Shown here: positions 8,135 through 16,876 of the stretch, in pieces
Position numbering within the stretch: position 1 is the stretch's first letter
Layout: every line of letters begins with the position of its first letter
Assembly (NCBI RefSeq): GCF_041538045.1
Contig: NZ_JBGOSE010000006.1
Coordinates: forward strand, 124,001-188,000
Reading direction: 5' to 3'
DNA from: Aliiglaciecola sp041538045
Lineage (GTDB): Bacteria > Pseudomonadota > Gammaproteobacteria > Enterobacterales > Alteromonadaceae
Length of the DNA stretch: 64,000 bases
Made by a program: the position numbers and the translations under genes
The notes under the pieces: generated by a model
Databases searched by the model: none
What the model saw: only the letters and a program-made list of their open reading frames with translations
What the model was told of the DNA's origin: nothing

Positions 8135-10099
8135 ATGACAGCCGTTATGAACTACTTTTTCCGGAACGCTTTTGTTGTGCTGACAATATTTTGTTGTTAC
8201 AGCAGCCCCTTATTAGCGCAATCCCAAGAGACCGCCACTGAAGATGCTTTAGCTCATCAAAGAAATGTGTTTAAAGCGTTGGAAAACATGGTTGCCAAGC
8301 CAAATTCACCAGAATATGGCCGTTTACGAGAGCAACTAAAAGGATACCCGTTAGAGCCTTATATTGAGCAAAAGACGCTCAAGGCCCATCCATACCTTGC
8401 TAACCAAGAAAAAATTAAGTCGTTCTTAGCCGAGCATGAAGGCTCGCCATTAGGCCGTTCTCTTCGTTATGTGTGGTTAACTTATTTAAAAAAGAAAAAT
8501 TATGCTGATTTATACATGGCGTATTTTCGACCGACTTCCAATGTTGAACTAACTTGTCAATATTTAACTTATCAACTGCAAGAGCCCAAAAACCTTGAAA
8601 GTGTGTTTGCCAAAGTTTCTCAGCTTTGGGTGGTAGGTAAGTCTCAGCCAAATGAATGTGACACTGTGTTTGATGCTTGGACAAAAGCAGGGTTTAGAAC
8701 AGAAGATAAGGTGCTGAAACGTCTAGCGCTGGCTGGCAATGGTGGTAGCCACACGCTTATTCCCTATCTTAAAACCCTATTACCTGCTGAAAAACAATAT
8801 TTAGCTGATTTATGGTTGCGGGTGCGCCGTTCTCCTAATTACGTTAGTCATTTGTCTAAATTCCCAAACAAAAATCCCCAATTAGAATTGGATATTATTC
8901 AGTACGGTTTAGGACGCTTAATATGGCGTGAAGAAGAGTTAGCGATTAAAACGTGGCAATCAGTTTTAAGTAAGTTCGATGTTGATCAAATCCGCCAGTA
9001 TAAACTTGCTGGTAAATTTGCGGTGGCGTTAGCTGTTGCCGAGCATGAAAAAGCCGATGAGTGGTTAGAAAAAGCCAGCCATGAAAATGCAGAAGAGCAA
9101 CTATTTCGTTGGCATCTTGCCCATGTATTAAAAAGTGGAAATTGGCAACATGCATTAGAAGTCATTGAGCAGATGCCAGAAAAAAACCGCTCTGAATTAA
9201 GCGCTAGATATTGGCAAGCCCGTGCGTTGGAAAAAATGGAAGCCTTCGATAATGCCAATCAAAACTACCAATGGTTAGCAAAACAGCGTCATTACTACGG
9301 ATTTTTAGCCAGTGGTAAGCTAGCCAAAACCCCGAAAATTATTGATCGTCCGCTGGATTTTGATAAACAGACTCTAAACACAGTAGCCAATTTCGATGCC
9401 GCAAAACGGGCTTATGAATTTCTGCAATTACAACGATTCACTTCGGCTAGACGAGAGTGGTTTCACCTACAGTCGCAACTTGATCAACAGCAAAAGCTGG
9501 TATCAGCAGTTCTGGCTGATAGTTGGGGTTGGCATGATCGCGCCATATACGGGTTTTCTAACACCGGCTATCTAGACGACATTAAACGACGTTTTCCAAT
9601 GGCTTATCGTGAAGAGTTAGTAAATCACTCGAAAGCTAATCAAGTAGACCCCGCTTGGGCCTTTGCCGTTGCCCGTAGAGAAAGTTCGTTTATGTCTGAT
9701 GCGAATTCCAGTGCCGGGGCCAAAGGCTTGATGCAATTATTACCGGGCACGGCTCGATATCTGGCGAAAAAGCAGATCAAGACTAATGTACTCTTTGATC
9801 CTGATATTAATGCCGGTTATGGCACCCAGTATTTACGCTATTTAATGGACAAAATGGATAACAATCCAGTGCTGGCGACAGCATCATACAACGCGGGTTG
9901 GCGACGAGTACAAAAATGGATCCCCAAAGATCACAGTGTGCCAATGGATGTGTGGATTGAAACCATACCCTATAAAGAAACCCGCAATTACGTTAAAGCG
10001 GTTTTAGCCTACCAGCAAATATATGCCATGCAATTGGGTAAAAAGTCTCCCTTATTTAATGAGCTCGCCAATATGCAATTGGGTGGACAAACCTTATAG
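8135..10099 (+). CDS. slt: Soluble lytic murein transglycosylase (Slt70-like)
   Basis: Slt is a periplasmic enzyme that cleaves the MurNAc-GlcNAc bond of peptidoglycan to 1,6-anhydro products. The N-terminus has a signal peptide ending near SSPLLAQS. A long alpha-superhelical region of TPR-like helices fills residues about 30-470, then the C-terminal SLT domain shows RRESSFMSDANSSAGAKGLM with catalytic Glu near 516, then QLLPGTARYLA, ATASYNAGWRRVQ and ETRNYVKAV. The start is uncertain. ATG 8135 has GGGG close upstream, ATG 8147 gives a tighter signal peptide, and a TTG at 8081 would give an improbably long leader. The products would feed the AmpG-type permease also found in this window. Confidence 0.93.
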   Translation: MTAVMNYFFRNAFVVLTIFCCYSSPLLAQSQETATEDALAHQRNVFKALENMVAKPNSPEYGRLREQLKGYPLEPYIEQKTLKAHPYLANQEKIKSFLAEHEGSPLGRSLRYVWLTYLKKKNYADLYMAYFRPTSNVELTCQYLTYQLQEPKNLESVFAKVSQLWVVGKSQPNECDTVFDAWTKAGFRTEDKVLKRLALAGNGGSHTLIPYLKTLLPAEKQYLADLWLRVRRSPNYVSHLSKFPNKNPQLELDIIQYGLGRLIWREEELAIKTWQSVLSKFDVDQIRQYKLAGKFAVALAVAEHEKADEWLEKASHENAEEQLFRWHLAHVLKSGNWQHALEVIEQMPEKNRSELSARYWQARALEKMEAFDNANQNYQWLAKQRHYYGFLASGKLAKTPKIIDRPLDFDKQTLNTVANFDAAKRAYEFLQLQRFTSARREWFHLQSQLDQQQKLVSAVLADSWGWHDRAIYGFSNTGYLDDIKRRFPMAYREELVNHSKANQVDPAWAFAVARRESSFMSDANSSAGAKGLMQLLPGTARYLAKKQIKTNVLFDPDINAGYGTQYLRYLMDKMDNNPVLATASYNAGWRRVQKWIPKDHSVPMDVWIETIPYKETRNYVKAVLAYQQIYAMQLGKKSPLFNELANMQLGGQTL

Positions 10100-10218
10100 G
10101 TGGCTAAATTGATTTACATTCAAGTACCTAACTTTCGCCGCCGTTATTGACCAGTTCCCATTGGGATATGTTAATCTAGCGTTATTCTAGTTAATCCAAA
10201 TGAAGTCATATAATTACT

Positions 10219-11538
10219 ATGCAAACACTTTCTGATTTATATCCTAGTCACATAATCGAAATGCAAAAGCGCACCAAAGAAGCATTATTGCGCGAGGGCA
10301 TTGATGGCTTGATAATTCACTCTGGCCAAAGCAAACGAATGTTTTTGGATGATAATCACTACCCATTTCACGTCAATCCTCAATTTAAATCGTGGCTACC
10401 GATAATTGATAATCCTAATTGTTGGTTGGTGGTAAATGGCGTTGATAAACCTAAGTTAATTTTCTATCGACCTAAAGACTTCTGGCACAAAGTTCCGCCA
10501 GAGCCCTCTGATTTTTGGGCGACTGAATTCGATATTGTGTTATTGACTCAAGCGGATGCTGTGGAGAAACACCTTCCCTACGATAAGAAAAACTATGCCT
10601 ACATTGGGGAATACCTAGAGGTTGCCACAGCTTTGGGCTTTGAGATGGTAAACCCAGATAGAGTGTTACATTATTTGCATTACTACCGAGCCTTTAAAAC
10701 CGATTATGAGTTGCTATGTATGCGCGAAGCAAACCAATTAGCTGTTAAGGGACATTTGGCGGCTGAACAGGCATTTCGCAGTGGTATGTCAGAGTTTAAT
10801 ATTAACCAAGCTTATTTAAAGGCGGTGAAGCAGAGTGATAATCAAGTACCCTATAACAATATAGTGGCACTCAATGAAAATGCTGCGATATTGCATTATA
10901 TGGAACAAGACACCGCAGCGCCCACTAAATCTCGTTCATTTTTAATCGATGCTGGGGCAAGTTTCCACGGTTACGCTGCTGATATTACGCGTACCTATAG
11001 TCAGCAAGATGATCGTTTTGCTGAGTTAGTGGTTGCCATGGATGAAGTAACCTTGAAATTGGTTGATTTATTGAAGCCTGGAGTGGCTTATACCGAGGTG
11101 CATTTAGCTGCACATAAGTATATTGCTGAGCTGTTGAGTCGTTTTAATATCGTTAACTTGTCTGCACAGGATATTGTGGAAAATGGCATAACTAAAACCT
11201 TCTTCCCCCATGGTATTGGTCACTTTTTAGGTTTGCAGGTACATGATGTGGCTGGGCATGTTGCCGATGATCGGGGGACGCCGAATCCGCCGCCAGAAGA
11301 TCACCCGTTTTTACGTACCACTCGTATCATTGAATCAAGACAAGTGTTCACCATCGAACCAGGATTATATTTCATTGATAGTTTATTGGCAGATTTGCGA
11401 GCCACTGAGCAGTCTAAATACCTAAATTGGGATGTAATTGACGGATTTAGACCTTACGGTGGTATTCGTATTGAAGACAATATAATTGTGCACCGCGATC
11501 GGAATGAAAATATGACCCGCGAGATGGGATTGAATTAG
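10219..11538 (+). CDS. pepQ: Xaa-Pro dipeptidase
   Basis: PepQ hydrolyses X-Pro dipeptides in the cytosol; its pita-bread fold binds two metal ions (usually Mn). The C-terminal catalytic domain shows all five ligands in order: Asp in FLIDAGASFHGYAADITRTY (two Asp), His in FFPHGIGHFLGLQVHDV, Glu in FTIEPGLYF and Glu in GGIRIEDN. The 439-residue length matches E. coli PepQ. In E. coli pepQ lies beside fadBA, and here it is close to them with slt between. It converges with ispB and shares the hairpin region between the two stops. Confidence 0.95.
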   Translation: MQTLSDLYPSHIIEMQKRTKEALLREGIDGLIIHSGQSKRMFLDDNHYPFHVNPQFKSWLPIIDNPNCWLVVNGVDKPKLIFYRPKDFWHKVPPEPSDFWATEFDIVLLTQADAVEKHLPYDKKNYAYIGEYLEVATALGFEMVNPDRVLHYLHYYRAFKTDYELLCMREANQLAVKGHLAAEQAFRSGMSEFNINQAYLKAVKQSDNQVPYNNIVALNENAAILHYMEQDTAAPTKSRSFLIDAGASFHGYAADITRTYSQQDDRFAELVVAMDEVTLKLVDLLKPGVAYTEVHLAAHKYIAELLSRFNIVNLSAQDIVENGITKTFFPHGIGHFLGLQVHDVAGHVADDRGTPNPPPEDHPFLRTTRIIESRQVFTIEPGLYFIDSLLADLRATEQSKYLNWDVIDGFRPYGGIRIEDNIIVHRDRNENMTREMGLN

Positions 11539-11552
11539 TCGCTTTTAGCGAT

Positions 11553-11578
11553 AAAAAATCGCCGCTGTTTAAGCGGCG
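11553..11578 (-). terminator. ispB terminator overlapping its stop codon
   Basis: On the minus strand GCCGCTTAAACAGCGGC forms a 7-bp GC stem whose loop contains the ispB TAA, followed by GATTTTTTA. The plus strand has no T run after the stem, so it mainly serves ispB. Confidence 0.75.
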
Positions 11579-12540
11579 CGTTCTACTGATATTTGGGCTA
11601 AACCAATAAGGGCTTGCTTGTAGTCTGAAGCAGGCAAGGGAGCTAAGGCTTCAATAGCTTGTTTCGAAGCTTGTAGTGCTTTGTTTTTGGTGTAGACCAA
11701 TGAACCGGTTTGTTCCATTGCGGCTAAAATCTCATCCAAACTTTCCATGCCGTTGTTTAATTCAATAGCTTCTTTAATAAGGGCAGATTGTTGCTCATTT
11801 CCATTCCACATAGCGTAAAGCAAGGGGAGGGTTGGTTTGCCTTCCGCTAAATCATCACCAATATTTTTACCCATTTCCTCACTATCGGCGGCATAGTCAA
11901 GAATATCATCAACTAACTGGAATGCCGTCCCCAAATAACGTCCATAATCTTGCATGGCTTTTTCGATCTCGGGAGTTTGATCGGTGATCACTGCAGCTAA
12001 AAGAGTTGCCGCTTCAAACAGGCGTGCCGTTTTGCTATAGATGACCTCCATATAGTTTTCTTCTGAGGTTTCAGGATCGTTGCAATTCATCAATTGCATG
12101 ACTTCACCCTCAGCGATCACGTTGGTAGCCGAAGACAGAATTTCCATTACCCGCATGCGCTTTAAGTCGACCATCATTTGGAATGAGCGAGTATACAAAA
12201 AGTCACCAACCAAAACACTGGCTTGGTTGCCAAAAACTGCGTTGGCTGTCTCTTTTCCCCGTCGCATTGTTGATTCATCTACTACATCGTCATGCAATAA
12301 CGTTGCGGTATGTATAAATTCAATAATCGCTGCCAAAGTATGATGTTGCTGGTTTTCAATACCTACAGCACGGGCAGCAAGAATGGTTATTAGAGGGCGT
12401 ATCCTTTTACCGCCACTATTTACAATGTAGAATCCTAACTGATTGATCAGGGCCACATCTGAATTCACTTGAGACTGTATTAAGGCGTTAACAGCTTGCA
12501 TATCAGGATCAGCAAGTTGGTGTATGTTATTTAAGTCCAT
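11569..12540 (-). CDS. ispB: Octaprenyl diphosphate synthase
   Basis: IspB condenses isopentenyl diphosphate onto farnesyl diphosphate to make the C40 side chain of ubiquinone and menaquinone. The 323-residue protein has both Asp-rich Mg-binding motifs, LLHDDVVDES near residue 81 and FQLVDDILDYAAD near 209, plus GGKRIRP at the allylic substrate site. It lies divergent to rplU with 225 bases between them, the arrangement seen in E. coli and many relatives. The terminator stem encloses its stop codon. Chain length cannot be read from sequence alone, but the genomic position supports IspB over a farnesyl or geranylgeranyl synthase. Confidence 0.95.
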   Translation of the reverse strand: MDLNNIHQLADPDMQAVNALIQSQVNSDVALINQLGFYIVNSGGKRIRPLITILAARAVGIENQQHHTLAAIIEFIHTATLLHDDVVDESTMRRGKETANAVFGNQASVLVGDFLYTRSFQMMVDLKRMRVMEILSSATNVIAEGEVMQLMNCNDPETSEENYMEVIYSKTARLFEAATLLAAVITDQTPEIEKAMQDYGRYLGTAFQLVDDILDYAADSEEMGKNIGDDLAEGKPTLPLLYAMWNGNEQQSALIKEAIELNNGMESLDEILAAMEQTGSLVYTKNKALQASKQAIEALAPLPASDYKQALIGLAQISVERAA

Positions 12541-12685
12541 TGTAAGTCAATTGGCTCATTTTTTATGGTCTGTTAATATGCGTGCAATTCTACATAAATA
12601 CTCAGATCTATCTAGTCAAGTAAGCGAATATTATGGCTGTTCTCAGAAAAAGCTGATCTTTTACTAAAATAATTAAGAATTGGGC

Positions 12686-12714
12686 TTGCTACGATAGTTC
12701 AGTTCACGTACAAT
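12686..12714 (+). promoter_or_regulatory. Sigma-70 promoter of rplU-rpmA with GC-rich discriminator
   Basis: TTGCTA (-35, 12686-12691) and TACAAT (-10, 12709-12714) are separated by exactly 17 bases. The next bases, TCGCGCCC, are GC-rich, as in promoters under stringent (ppGpp/DksA) control. The predicted start near 12721 leaves a leader of about 45 bases before rplU. Confidence 0.7.
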
Positions 12715-12765
12715 TCGCGCCCTGTTTTTGAATTGTAGCGCCGTGGGCGCAGAGCGGAGTTAAAT

Positions 12766-13077
12766 ATGTACGCGGTTTTCCAAAGTGGTGGTAAACAACA
12801 CCGTGTGGCCGAAGGCCAAACCGTTCGTCTTGAGAAGATCGAAGTTGCACCGGGTGAAGCGGTTGAGTTCGATAATGTCTTGATGGTTAGTAATGGTGAT
12901 GATGTAAAAATTGGTATGCCTTATGTTGATGGCGGCAAAGTAACTGCTGAAGTAGTTTCTCATGGCCGTGGTGACAAAATTAAAATTGTCAAATTCCGTC
13001 GTCGTAAGCATTCTCGTAAGACCCAAGGTCATCGTCAGTGGTTCACGGAAGTGAAAATCACTGGCATAAACGCTTAA
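12766..13077 (+). CDS. rplU: 50S ribosomal protein L21
   Basis: L21 binds 23S rRNA domain VI in the large subunit. The protein is 103 residues long with the family start MYAVFQSGGKQHRV and the basic C-terminal KFRRRKHSRKTQGHRQ block. A GGAG ribosome site precedes the ATG. It is the first gene of the conserved rplU-rpmA operon, with obgE following after a terminator. A good promoter lies just upstream. Confidence 0.98.
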   Translation: MYAVFQSGGKQHRVAEGQTVRLEKIEVAPGEAVEFDNVLMVSNGDDVKIGMPYVDGGKVTAEVVSHGRGDKIKIVKFRRRKHSRKTQGHRQWFTEVKITGINA

Positions 13078-13092
13078 TAGGAGTACGAACTA

Positions 13093-13350
13093 ATGGCACA
13101 TAAAAAGGCGGGTGGTAGTACTAATAACGGTCGTGACTCAGAAAGTAAACGTTTAGGCGTTAAGCGTTTTGGTGGCGAGTCTGTATTAGCTGGTAATATC
13201 ATTGTTCGTCAGCGTGGAACACGTTTCCACCCTGGAGATAACATGGGTATCGGCAAAGACCACACTCTTTTCGCATTGTCTGATGGCAAAGTAGAATTTG
13301 GTGTTAAAGGTCCTAAGAACCGTAAATATGTAAGCATCGTTGCTGAGTAA
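13093..13350 (+). CDS. rpmA: 50S ribosomal protein L27
   Basis: L27 reaches the peptidyl-transferase centre with its N-terminal tail. The 85-residue protein starts MAHKKAGGSTNNGRDSESKR, without the Firmicutes-type cleavable extension, and keeps the conserved RQRGTRFHPG and GIGKDHTLFAL motifs. It begins 15 bases after rplU with an AGGAG ribosome site, so the two are cotranscribed. A strong terminator follows. Confidence 0.98.
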   Translation: MAHKKAGGSTNNGRDSESKRLGVKRFGGESVLAGNIIVRQRGTRFHPGDNMGIGKDHTLFALSDGKVEFGVKGPKNRKYVSIVAE

Positions 13351-13370
13351 GACGAGCTAACACATAAATC

Positions 13371-13399
13371 AAAAAAGCCCCGCTCTTGCGGGGCTTTTT
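13371..13399 (+). terminator. Terminator of rplU-rpmA
   Basis: A run of A, the 7-bp stem GCCCCGC / GCGGGGC with a TCTT loop, and five T form a textbook intrinsic terminator 20 bases after rpmA. It is nearly symmetrical but no minus-strand gene ends here. Confidence 0.95.
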
Positions 13400-13469
13400 A
13401 TTGCTAGAGAAAAAAGTAGAGGCGGAGTAATATATTACTTGGTCTATGAATGCTTAATTGAGGTGTGAG

Positions 13470-14636
13470 ATGAAATTTGTAGATGAAGCTGAAATACGTG
13501 TTGAAGCTGGAGACGGCGGCAATGGCGTTATCGGTTTTCGCCGCGAAAAATACGTTCCTAGGGGAGGACCCGATGGAGGTGATGGCGGTGATGGCGGCAG
13601 CGTTTATCTGGTAGCAGATGAAAATCTTAACACCTTGATCGACTTTCGCTTTGAACGTTTCCATCGTGCTGAACGGGGTAAAAATGGTCAAGGTAGTGAT
13701 TGTACAGGTCGTGCAGGCGCAGATTTAGAACTTAAAGTTCCCGTCGGTACCCGAGCAACGGATAAAGATACGGGTGAAGCCTTAGGCGATCTCACTAAGC
13801 ATGGTATGCGTTTAAAAGTGGCTCAAGGTGGATTTCATGGCCTTGGTAATGCGCGATTTAAAAGTAGTACTAACCGAGCGCCAAGACAGAAGTCTAATGG
13901 CTCTCCAGGTGAGATCCGCTGGCTAAGTTTAGAGTTAATGTTGCTTGCTGATGTTGGATTATTAGGTTTACCTAATGCCGGTAAATCTACCTTCATTCGT
14001 TCTGTATCTTCTGCAAAACCAAAAGTGGCTGACTATCCATTTACTACACTAGTTCCTAACTTAGGTGTGGTAAGACAAGATTCTCAACGTAGTTTCGTGA
14101 TTGCCGACATACCGGGCTTAATCGAAGGCGCCGCAGATGGTGCTGGATTAGGTATTCGCTTCTTGAAACACTTAGAGCGTTGTCGGGTATTGTTACATTT
14201 GATCGATTTAATGCCTGCCGATCAATCTGATCCGGTGGAAAATGCGAAAGCGATTATCGCTGAGCTAGATAAATACAGTCCTAAATTAGCCGCTAAACCA
14301 CGCTGGTTAGTGTTTAACAAGATCGATTTGTTACTTGAAGAAGAAGCAAAAGAGATCTGTGGCAACATCATTGAAGCCCTAGAATGGGATGGACCAAGTT
14401 TCCAAATCTCGGCATTCCAGAAGAAAAACACTGACGAACTTTGTCGTGAAGTGATGAATTATTTAGATACGTTGCCAAATGAAATGGATGCCTTGGAAGA
14501 ATCTCAAGAGGAAGTCGATTTTAAATGGGATGCTTATCATAGTCAGACTCAACAAGATGATCACATTGAAGATGATGATGATTTTGATGACGACGATGAT
14601 GATTACGATGTGGAAGTCGTTTACACCCGAGAGTAG
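13470..14636 (+). CDS. obgE: Obg family GTPase ObgE/CgtA
   Basis: ObgE is an essential GTPase tied to 50S subunit assembly, ppGpp signalling and chromosome segregation. The N-terminal Obg domain starts MKFVDEAEIRVEAGDGGNG and has the Gly-rich PRGGPDGGDGGDGG turn. The G domain carries GLPNAGKSTF (G1), DIPGLIEGA (G3), NKIDLL (G4) and an SAFQ G5 segment. The C-terminus ends in a very acidic tail rich in Asp, common in proteobacterial Obg. I chose ATG 13470 because GAGG lies 6 bases upstream and the family starts with MKF; a TTG at 13458 is only an extension. At 388 residues it is of normal length. Its own terminator lies inside the end of the convergent gene. Confidence 0.97.
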   Translation: MKFVDEAEIRVEAGDGGNGVIGFRREKYVPRGGPDGGDGGDGGSVYLVADENLNTLIDFRFERFHRAERGKNGQGSDCTGRAGADLELKVPVGTRATDKDTGEALGDLTKHGMRLKVAQGGFHGLGNARFKSSTNRAPRQKSNGSPGEIRWLSLELMLLADVGLLGLPNAGKSTFIRSVSSAKPKVADYPFTTLVPNLGVVRQDSQRSFVIADIPGLIEGAADGAGLGIRFLKHLERCRVLLHLIDLMPADQSDPVENAKAIIAELDKYSPKLAAKPRWLVFNKIDLLLEEEAKEICGNIIEALEWDGPSFQISAFQKKNTDELCREVMNYLDTLPNEMDALEESQEEVDFKWDAYHSQTQQDDHIEDDDDFDDDDDDYDVEVVYTRE

Positions 14637-14642
14637 CGTTTT

Positions 14643-15656
14643 TCAATCTACTAAGCTTGGTAATTGACATTGAACGCCTGAACGAGTTTCAGGCGTTTTT
14701 GTTTCTGTTGACTTTGTTTTAAGAGCAGAAAGCTCTGCGTAGCTGCGTTTCAACAGTTCCGCGTCTGGAAATTTGTCTAAGGCATACTGTAATAATTGCT
14801 TGCTTTGTTGACCACAACCTTGCTTTGACAGGGAGTATGCATAATTGTTTAGATAGCTGGCTTGGTGTTTTCCCTGGTGCCATCCTTTAGCAAACCATCG
14901 ATTAGCCTGTTCGTTATCTGATTCGGCAAAATGGTTGGCAATCAAAAAGTAAGCAAGCCACTGATTTGGCCATTGCTGTGTGGCTGCGATTAGATTCGTT
15001 AATCCAGCGTCAACTTGCCCTGTTTGTAATAGATCAAATGCGCCACTGGTATATTTAAACTCGTCTAAATCATGATGGGTCAATCCTGGGGGAAGGGGCA
15101 TTAAATACCAGTAATTTCCCCTTTGCCATAAGCGTTCGAAGAGTGCAAACGACATCGTGTGGCTTTCTGTTAAGCCGGTGTGAAGCTGAATCACCTGTTT
15201 GTCGAGATCATATCCAGTAACTACCGCGTAGTGCCACATGGGCAACCAAGCAATGGATTGGTTTTGGAAAACGATAACCGGAACATCATGCTCAATTGAA
15301 TCAAACAATTGCGCTAAGGTTCCTTGCCCAGAGTATGCGAGAAAACCATATTGCCGAGTAGCTGAAACCATCTCCAACTGCAAACTACCTTGCCTTTCAG
15401 GAATGAATAACTTAGGTGCTATTTGCTCGGGAGAGACAGGCTTACCGTAGTAAGTAAATATCTCAGACAAGGTGGTTGGCCCGCAGTAAAACTCTTGTTG
15501 CGCATAAAAAGGAACCTCATCTAGATTCTTCTGACGAGGAATATCTGTTGGTGCAGATGTTTTTAAGGCGTCCGCTTGTGGCGTGGATTGGCAGCCTGTT
15601 AAGCAAAAACAACCCACTATTAACGACCACAGCGCAACCCGAGGAATATTTTTCAT
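14643..15656 (-). CDS. C39-like cysteine peptidase lipoprotein, PA2778 family
   Basis: This is a predicted lipoprotein with the lipobox LTGC at Cys22. A peptidase C39-like papain-fold domain follows, with the nucleophile in EFYCGPTTLSEIF (Cys58) and the base in PMWHYAVVTGYD (His142). The C-terminal third (about 210-320) is helical and TPR-like. The whole protein has 337 residues. The layout matches the PA2778 family, of unknown function, which is usually found beside PA2779-type small proteins, as here; the two starts face the same way 15 bases apart. C39 domains in general cut after Gly-Gly, and the neighbour has a Gly-Gly before its membrane segment. Processing of that neighbour is therefore a reasonable but untested idea. 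Confidence 0.85.
   Translation of the reverse strand: MKNIPRVALWSLIVGCFCLTGCQSTPQADALKTSAPTDIPRQKNLDEVPFYAQQEFYCGPTTLSEIFTYYGKPVSPEQIAPKLFIPERQGSLQLEMVSATRQYGFLAYSGQGTLAQLFDSIEHDVPVIVFQNQSIAWLPMWHYAVVTGYDLDKQVIQLHTGLTESHTMSFALFERLWQRGNYWYLMPLPPGLTHHDLDEFKYTSGAFDLLQTGQVDAGLTNLIAATQQWPNQWLAYFLIANHFAESDNEQANRWFAKGWHQGKHQASYLNNYAYSLSKQGCGQQSKQLLQYALDKFPDAELLKRSYAELSALKTKSTETKTPETRSGVQCQLPSLVD
14673..14700 (+). terminator. obgE terminator inside the convergent gene
   Basis: AACGCCTGAA pairs with TTCAGGCGTT across a short loop and is followed by TTTTTG. It lies 36 bases past the obgE stop but within the last codons of the minus-strand peptidase gene, so one stretch serves as both coding DNA and terminator. 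Confidence 0.8.
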
Positions 15657-15671
15657 TGCCTACTGTTTTCG

Positions 15672-16049
15672 TTAGCTGTTAATGGGACGAATAAAAGGAT
15701 ACACATCGGTAATTCCCAAAACGTCCAACACGGCAACAACCACTAGCACCGTCACTATGGTGCCAACTATACCGCCTGCTGGGGCTTCATTGAGTTGGCT
15801 ATTAAGTTGATTAATCTCACGCTCTGTCATGGCATTAATTCTGGCGAGGGCATCTTCTTGAGTTACCCCTAAATCCACCAGCTTATTTTGCACTTCTTGT
15901 TTGTTAAATAGCGAAATAATTTGTTGTTTATTATATTGAGTTGATTGAGTTTCCATTACACTTGATGAACTAACCGCTTCGGCATGGACTAATCCGCTAA
16001 AAAGGCTCAAGGCCATTAAATTTGTAATCAAGAGTTTAGTGAGTTTCAT
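15672..16049 (-). CDS. PA2779 family small membrane protein
   Basis: This is a 125-residue exported protein. It has a signal peptide (MKLTKLLITNLMALSLFSG up to about HAEA) and a helical, Gln/Asn-rich middle with VTQEDALARINAMTEREI. The C-terminal hydrophobic segment, about residues 94-113, comes directly after an APAGG sequence and ends DVYPFIRPI. It belongs with the PA2779 family by this layout and by its partner. ATG 16049 is the start because AGGAAG precedes it; an in-frame extension to 16142 encodes nothing like a signal peptide. It lies upstream of the C39-like peptidase in the same operon. Function is unknown. Confidence 0.85.
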   Translation of the reverse strand: MKLTKLLITNLMALSLFSGLVHAEAVSSSSVMETQSTQYNKQQIISLFNKQEVQNKLVDLGVTQEDALARINAMTEREINQLNSQLNEAPAGGIVGTIVTVLVVVAVLDVLGITDVYPFIRPINS

Positions 16050-16369
16050 AGGTACTTCCTTAACTTGGTTTTGAAAATTAATAATTTTCTCTGATTGTTG
16101 TAGAACCAATCTAAAATGGTGAAGTAGCAAAAACCGAACCAATAACAGAAACGCTTATAAAACAAAGGCTTTAGCCAAATGGAAGTATTTATGTTAAGTA
16201 TAAGTAGTGAATATTTTCAGGGGTTCTGTAACTATTACACGACACATTTTGATAGGTAAAAGTGTTAGTATGGGGTTTAATGCAAACGCGTGTTCGCCTT
16301 ATGCATTTTAAAAGATAACTGAATAATTTATTTTCTAAAATTTTTACTGTTTAAAGGCTGTAAGTTTAT
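16050..16369. other. Intergenic region before folA, no gene seen
   Basis: These 320 AT-rich bases separate the divergent PA2779-type gene and folA, and must carry both promoters. Apart from a small GGC-TTTA-GCC hairpin I see no repeat, RNA or ORF worth naming. Confidence 0.5.
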
Positions 16370-16864
16370 ATGTTGATATCAATGATCGCCGCCATGGCAA
16401 AAAATCGGGTAATTGGGGCGGGTAACAGCATGCCGTGGCATCTTCCAGCAGACTTAGGCCACTTCAAACGCACCACACTAGGTAAACCTGTTGTAATGGG
16501 AAGGAAAACCTATGAGTCCATCGGTAAAGCCCTTCCTGGTAGATTAAATATCGTTATTAGTCGAGATCCCGAATATACACTTAGTGATGCCACTGTTGTG
16601 CCCAGTTGTGAACGCGCGGTAACTGCCGCAGGTGCGGTTAAAGAGCTCATGGTGATTGGCGGTGGTACAATCTACAATCACTTTTTACCTTTATGTCATC
16701 GTTTGTATTTAACGGAAATAGACTTAGACGTCGAAGGCGATACCTACTTCCCCGATTATAAAAAAGCCGCTAAATGGGAGCTGATTGAAACTGAATCACA
16801 TGGTCCTGATGAAAAGAATAAGTACAACTATCAATTTCTTACCCTGAAGCGTTCAGAAAGTTAA
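16370..16864 (+). CDS. folA: Dihydrofolate reductase
   Basis: DHFR reduces dihydrofolate to tetrahydrofolate with NADPH and regenerates the folate used up by ThyA, which is also encoded in this window. The 164-residue chain shows MIAAMAKNRVIGAGNSMPWH at the substrate site (Met20-loop region), the acidic residue in LPADLGHFKRTT, VVMGRKTYESIG and VIGGGTIYNHFLP of the NADPH site, and LDVEGDTYFPD near the end. All expected landmarks are there and nothing points to a trimethoprim-resistant variant. It is followed 13 bases later by a GyrI-like gene, which probably shares its transcript. Confidence 0.97.
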   Translation: MLISMIAAMAKNRVIGAGNSMPWHLPADLGHFKRTTLGKPVVMGRKTYESIGKALPGRLNIVISRDPEYTLSDATVVPSCERAVTAAGAVKELMVIGGGTIYNHFLPLCHRLYLTEIDLDVEGDTYFPDYKKAAKWELIETESHGPDEKNKYNYQFLTLKRSES

Positions 16865-16876
16865 GGAGTCGGCTAA

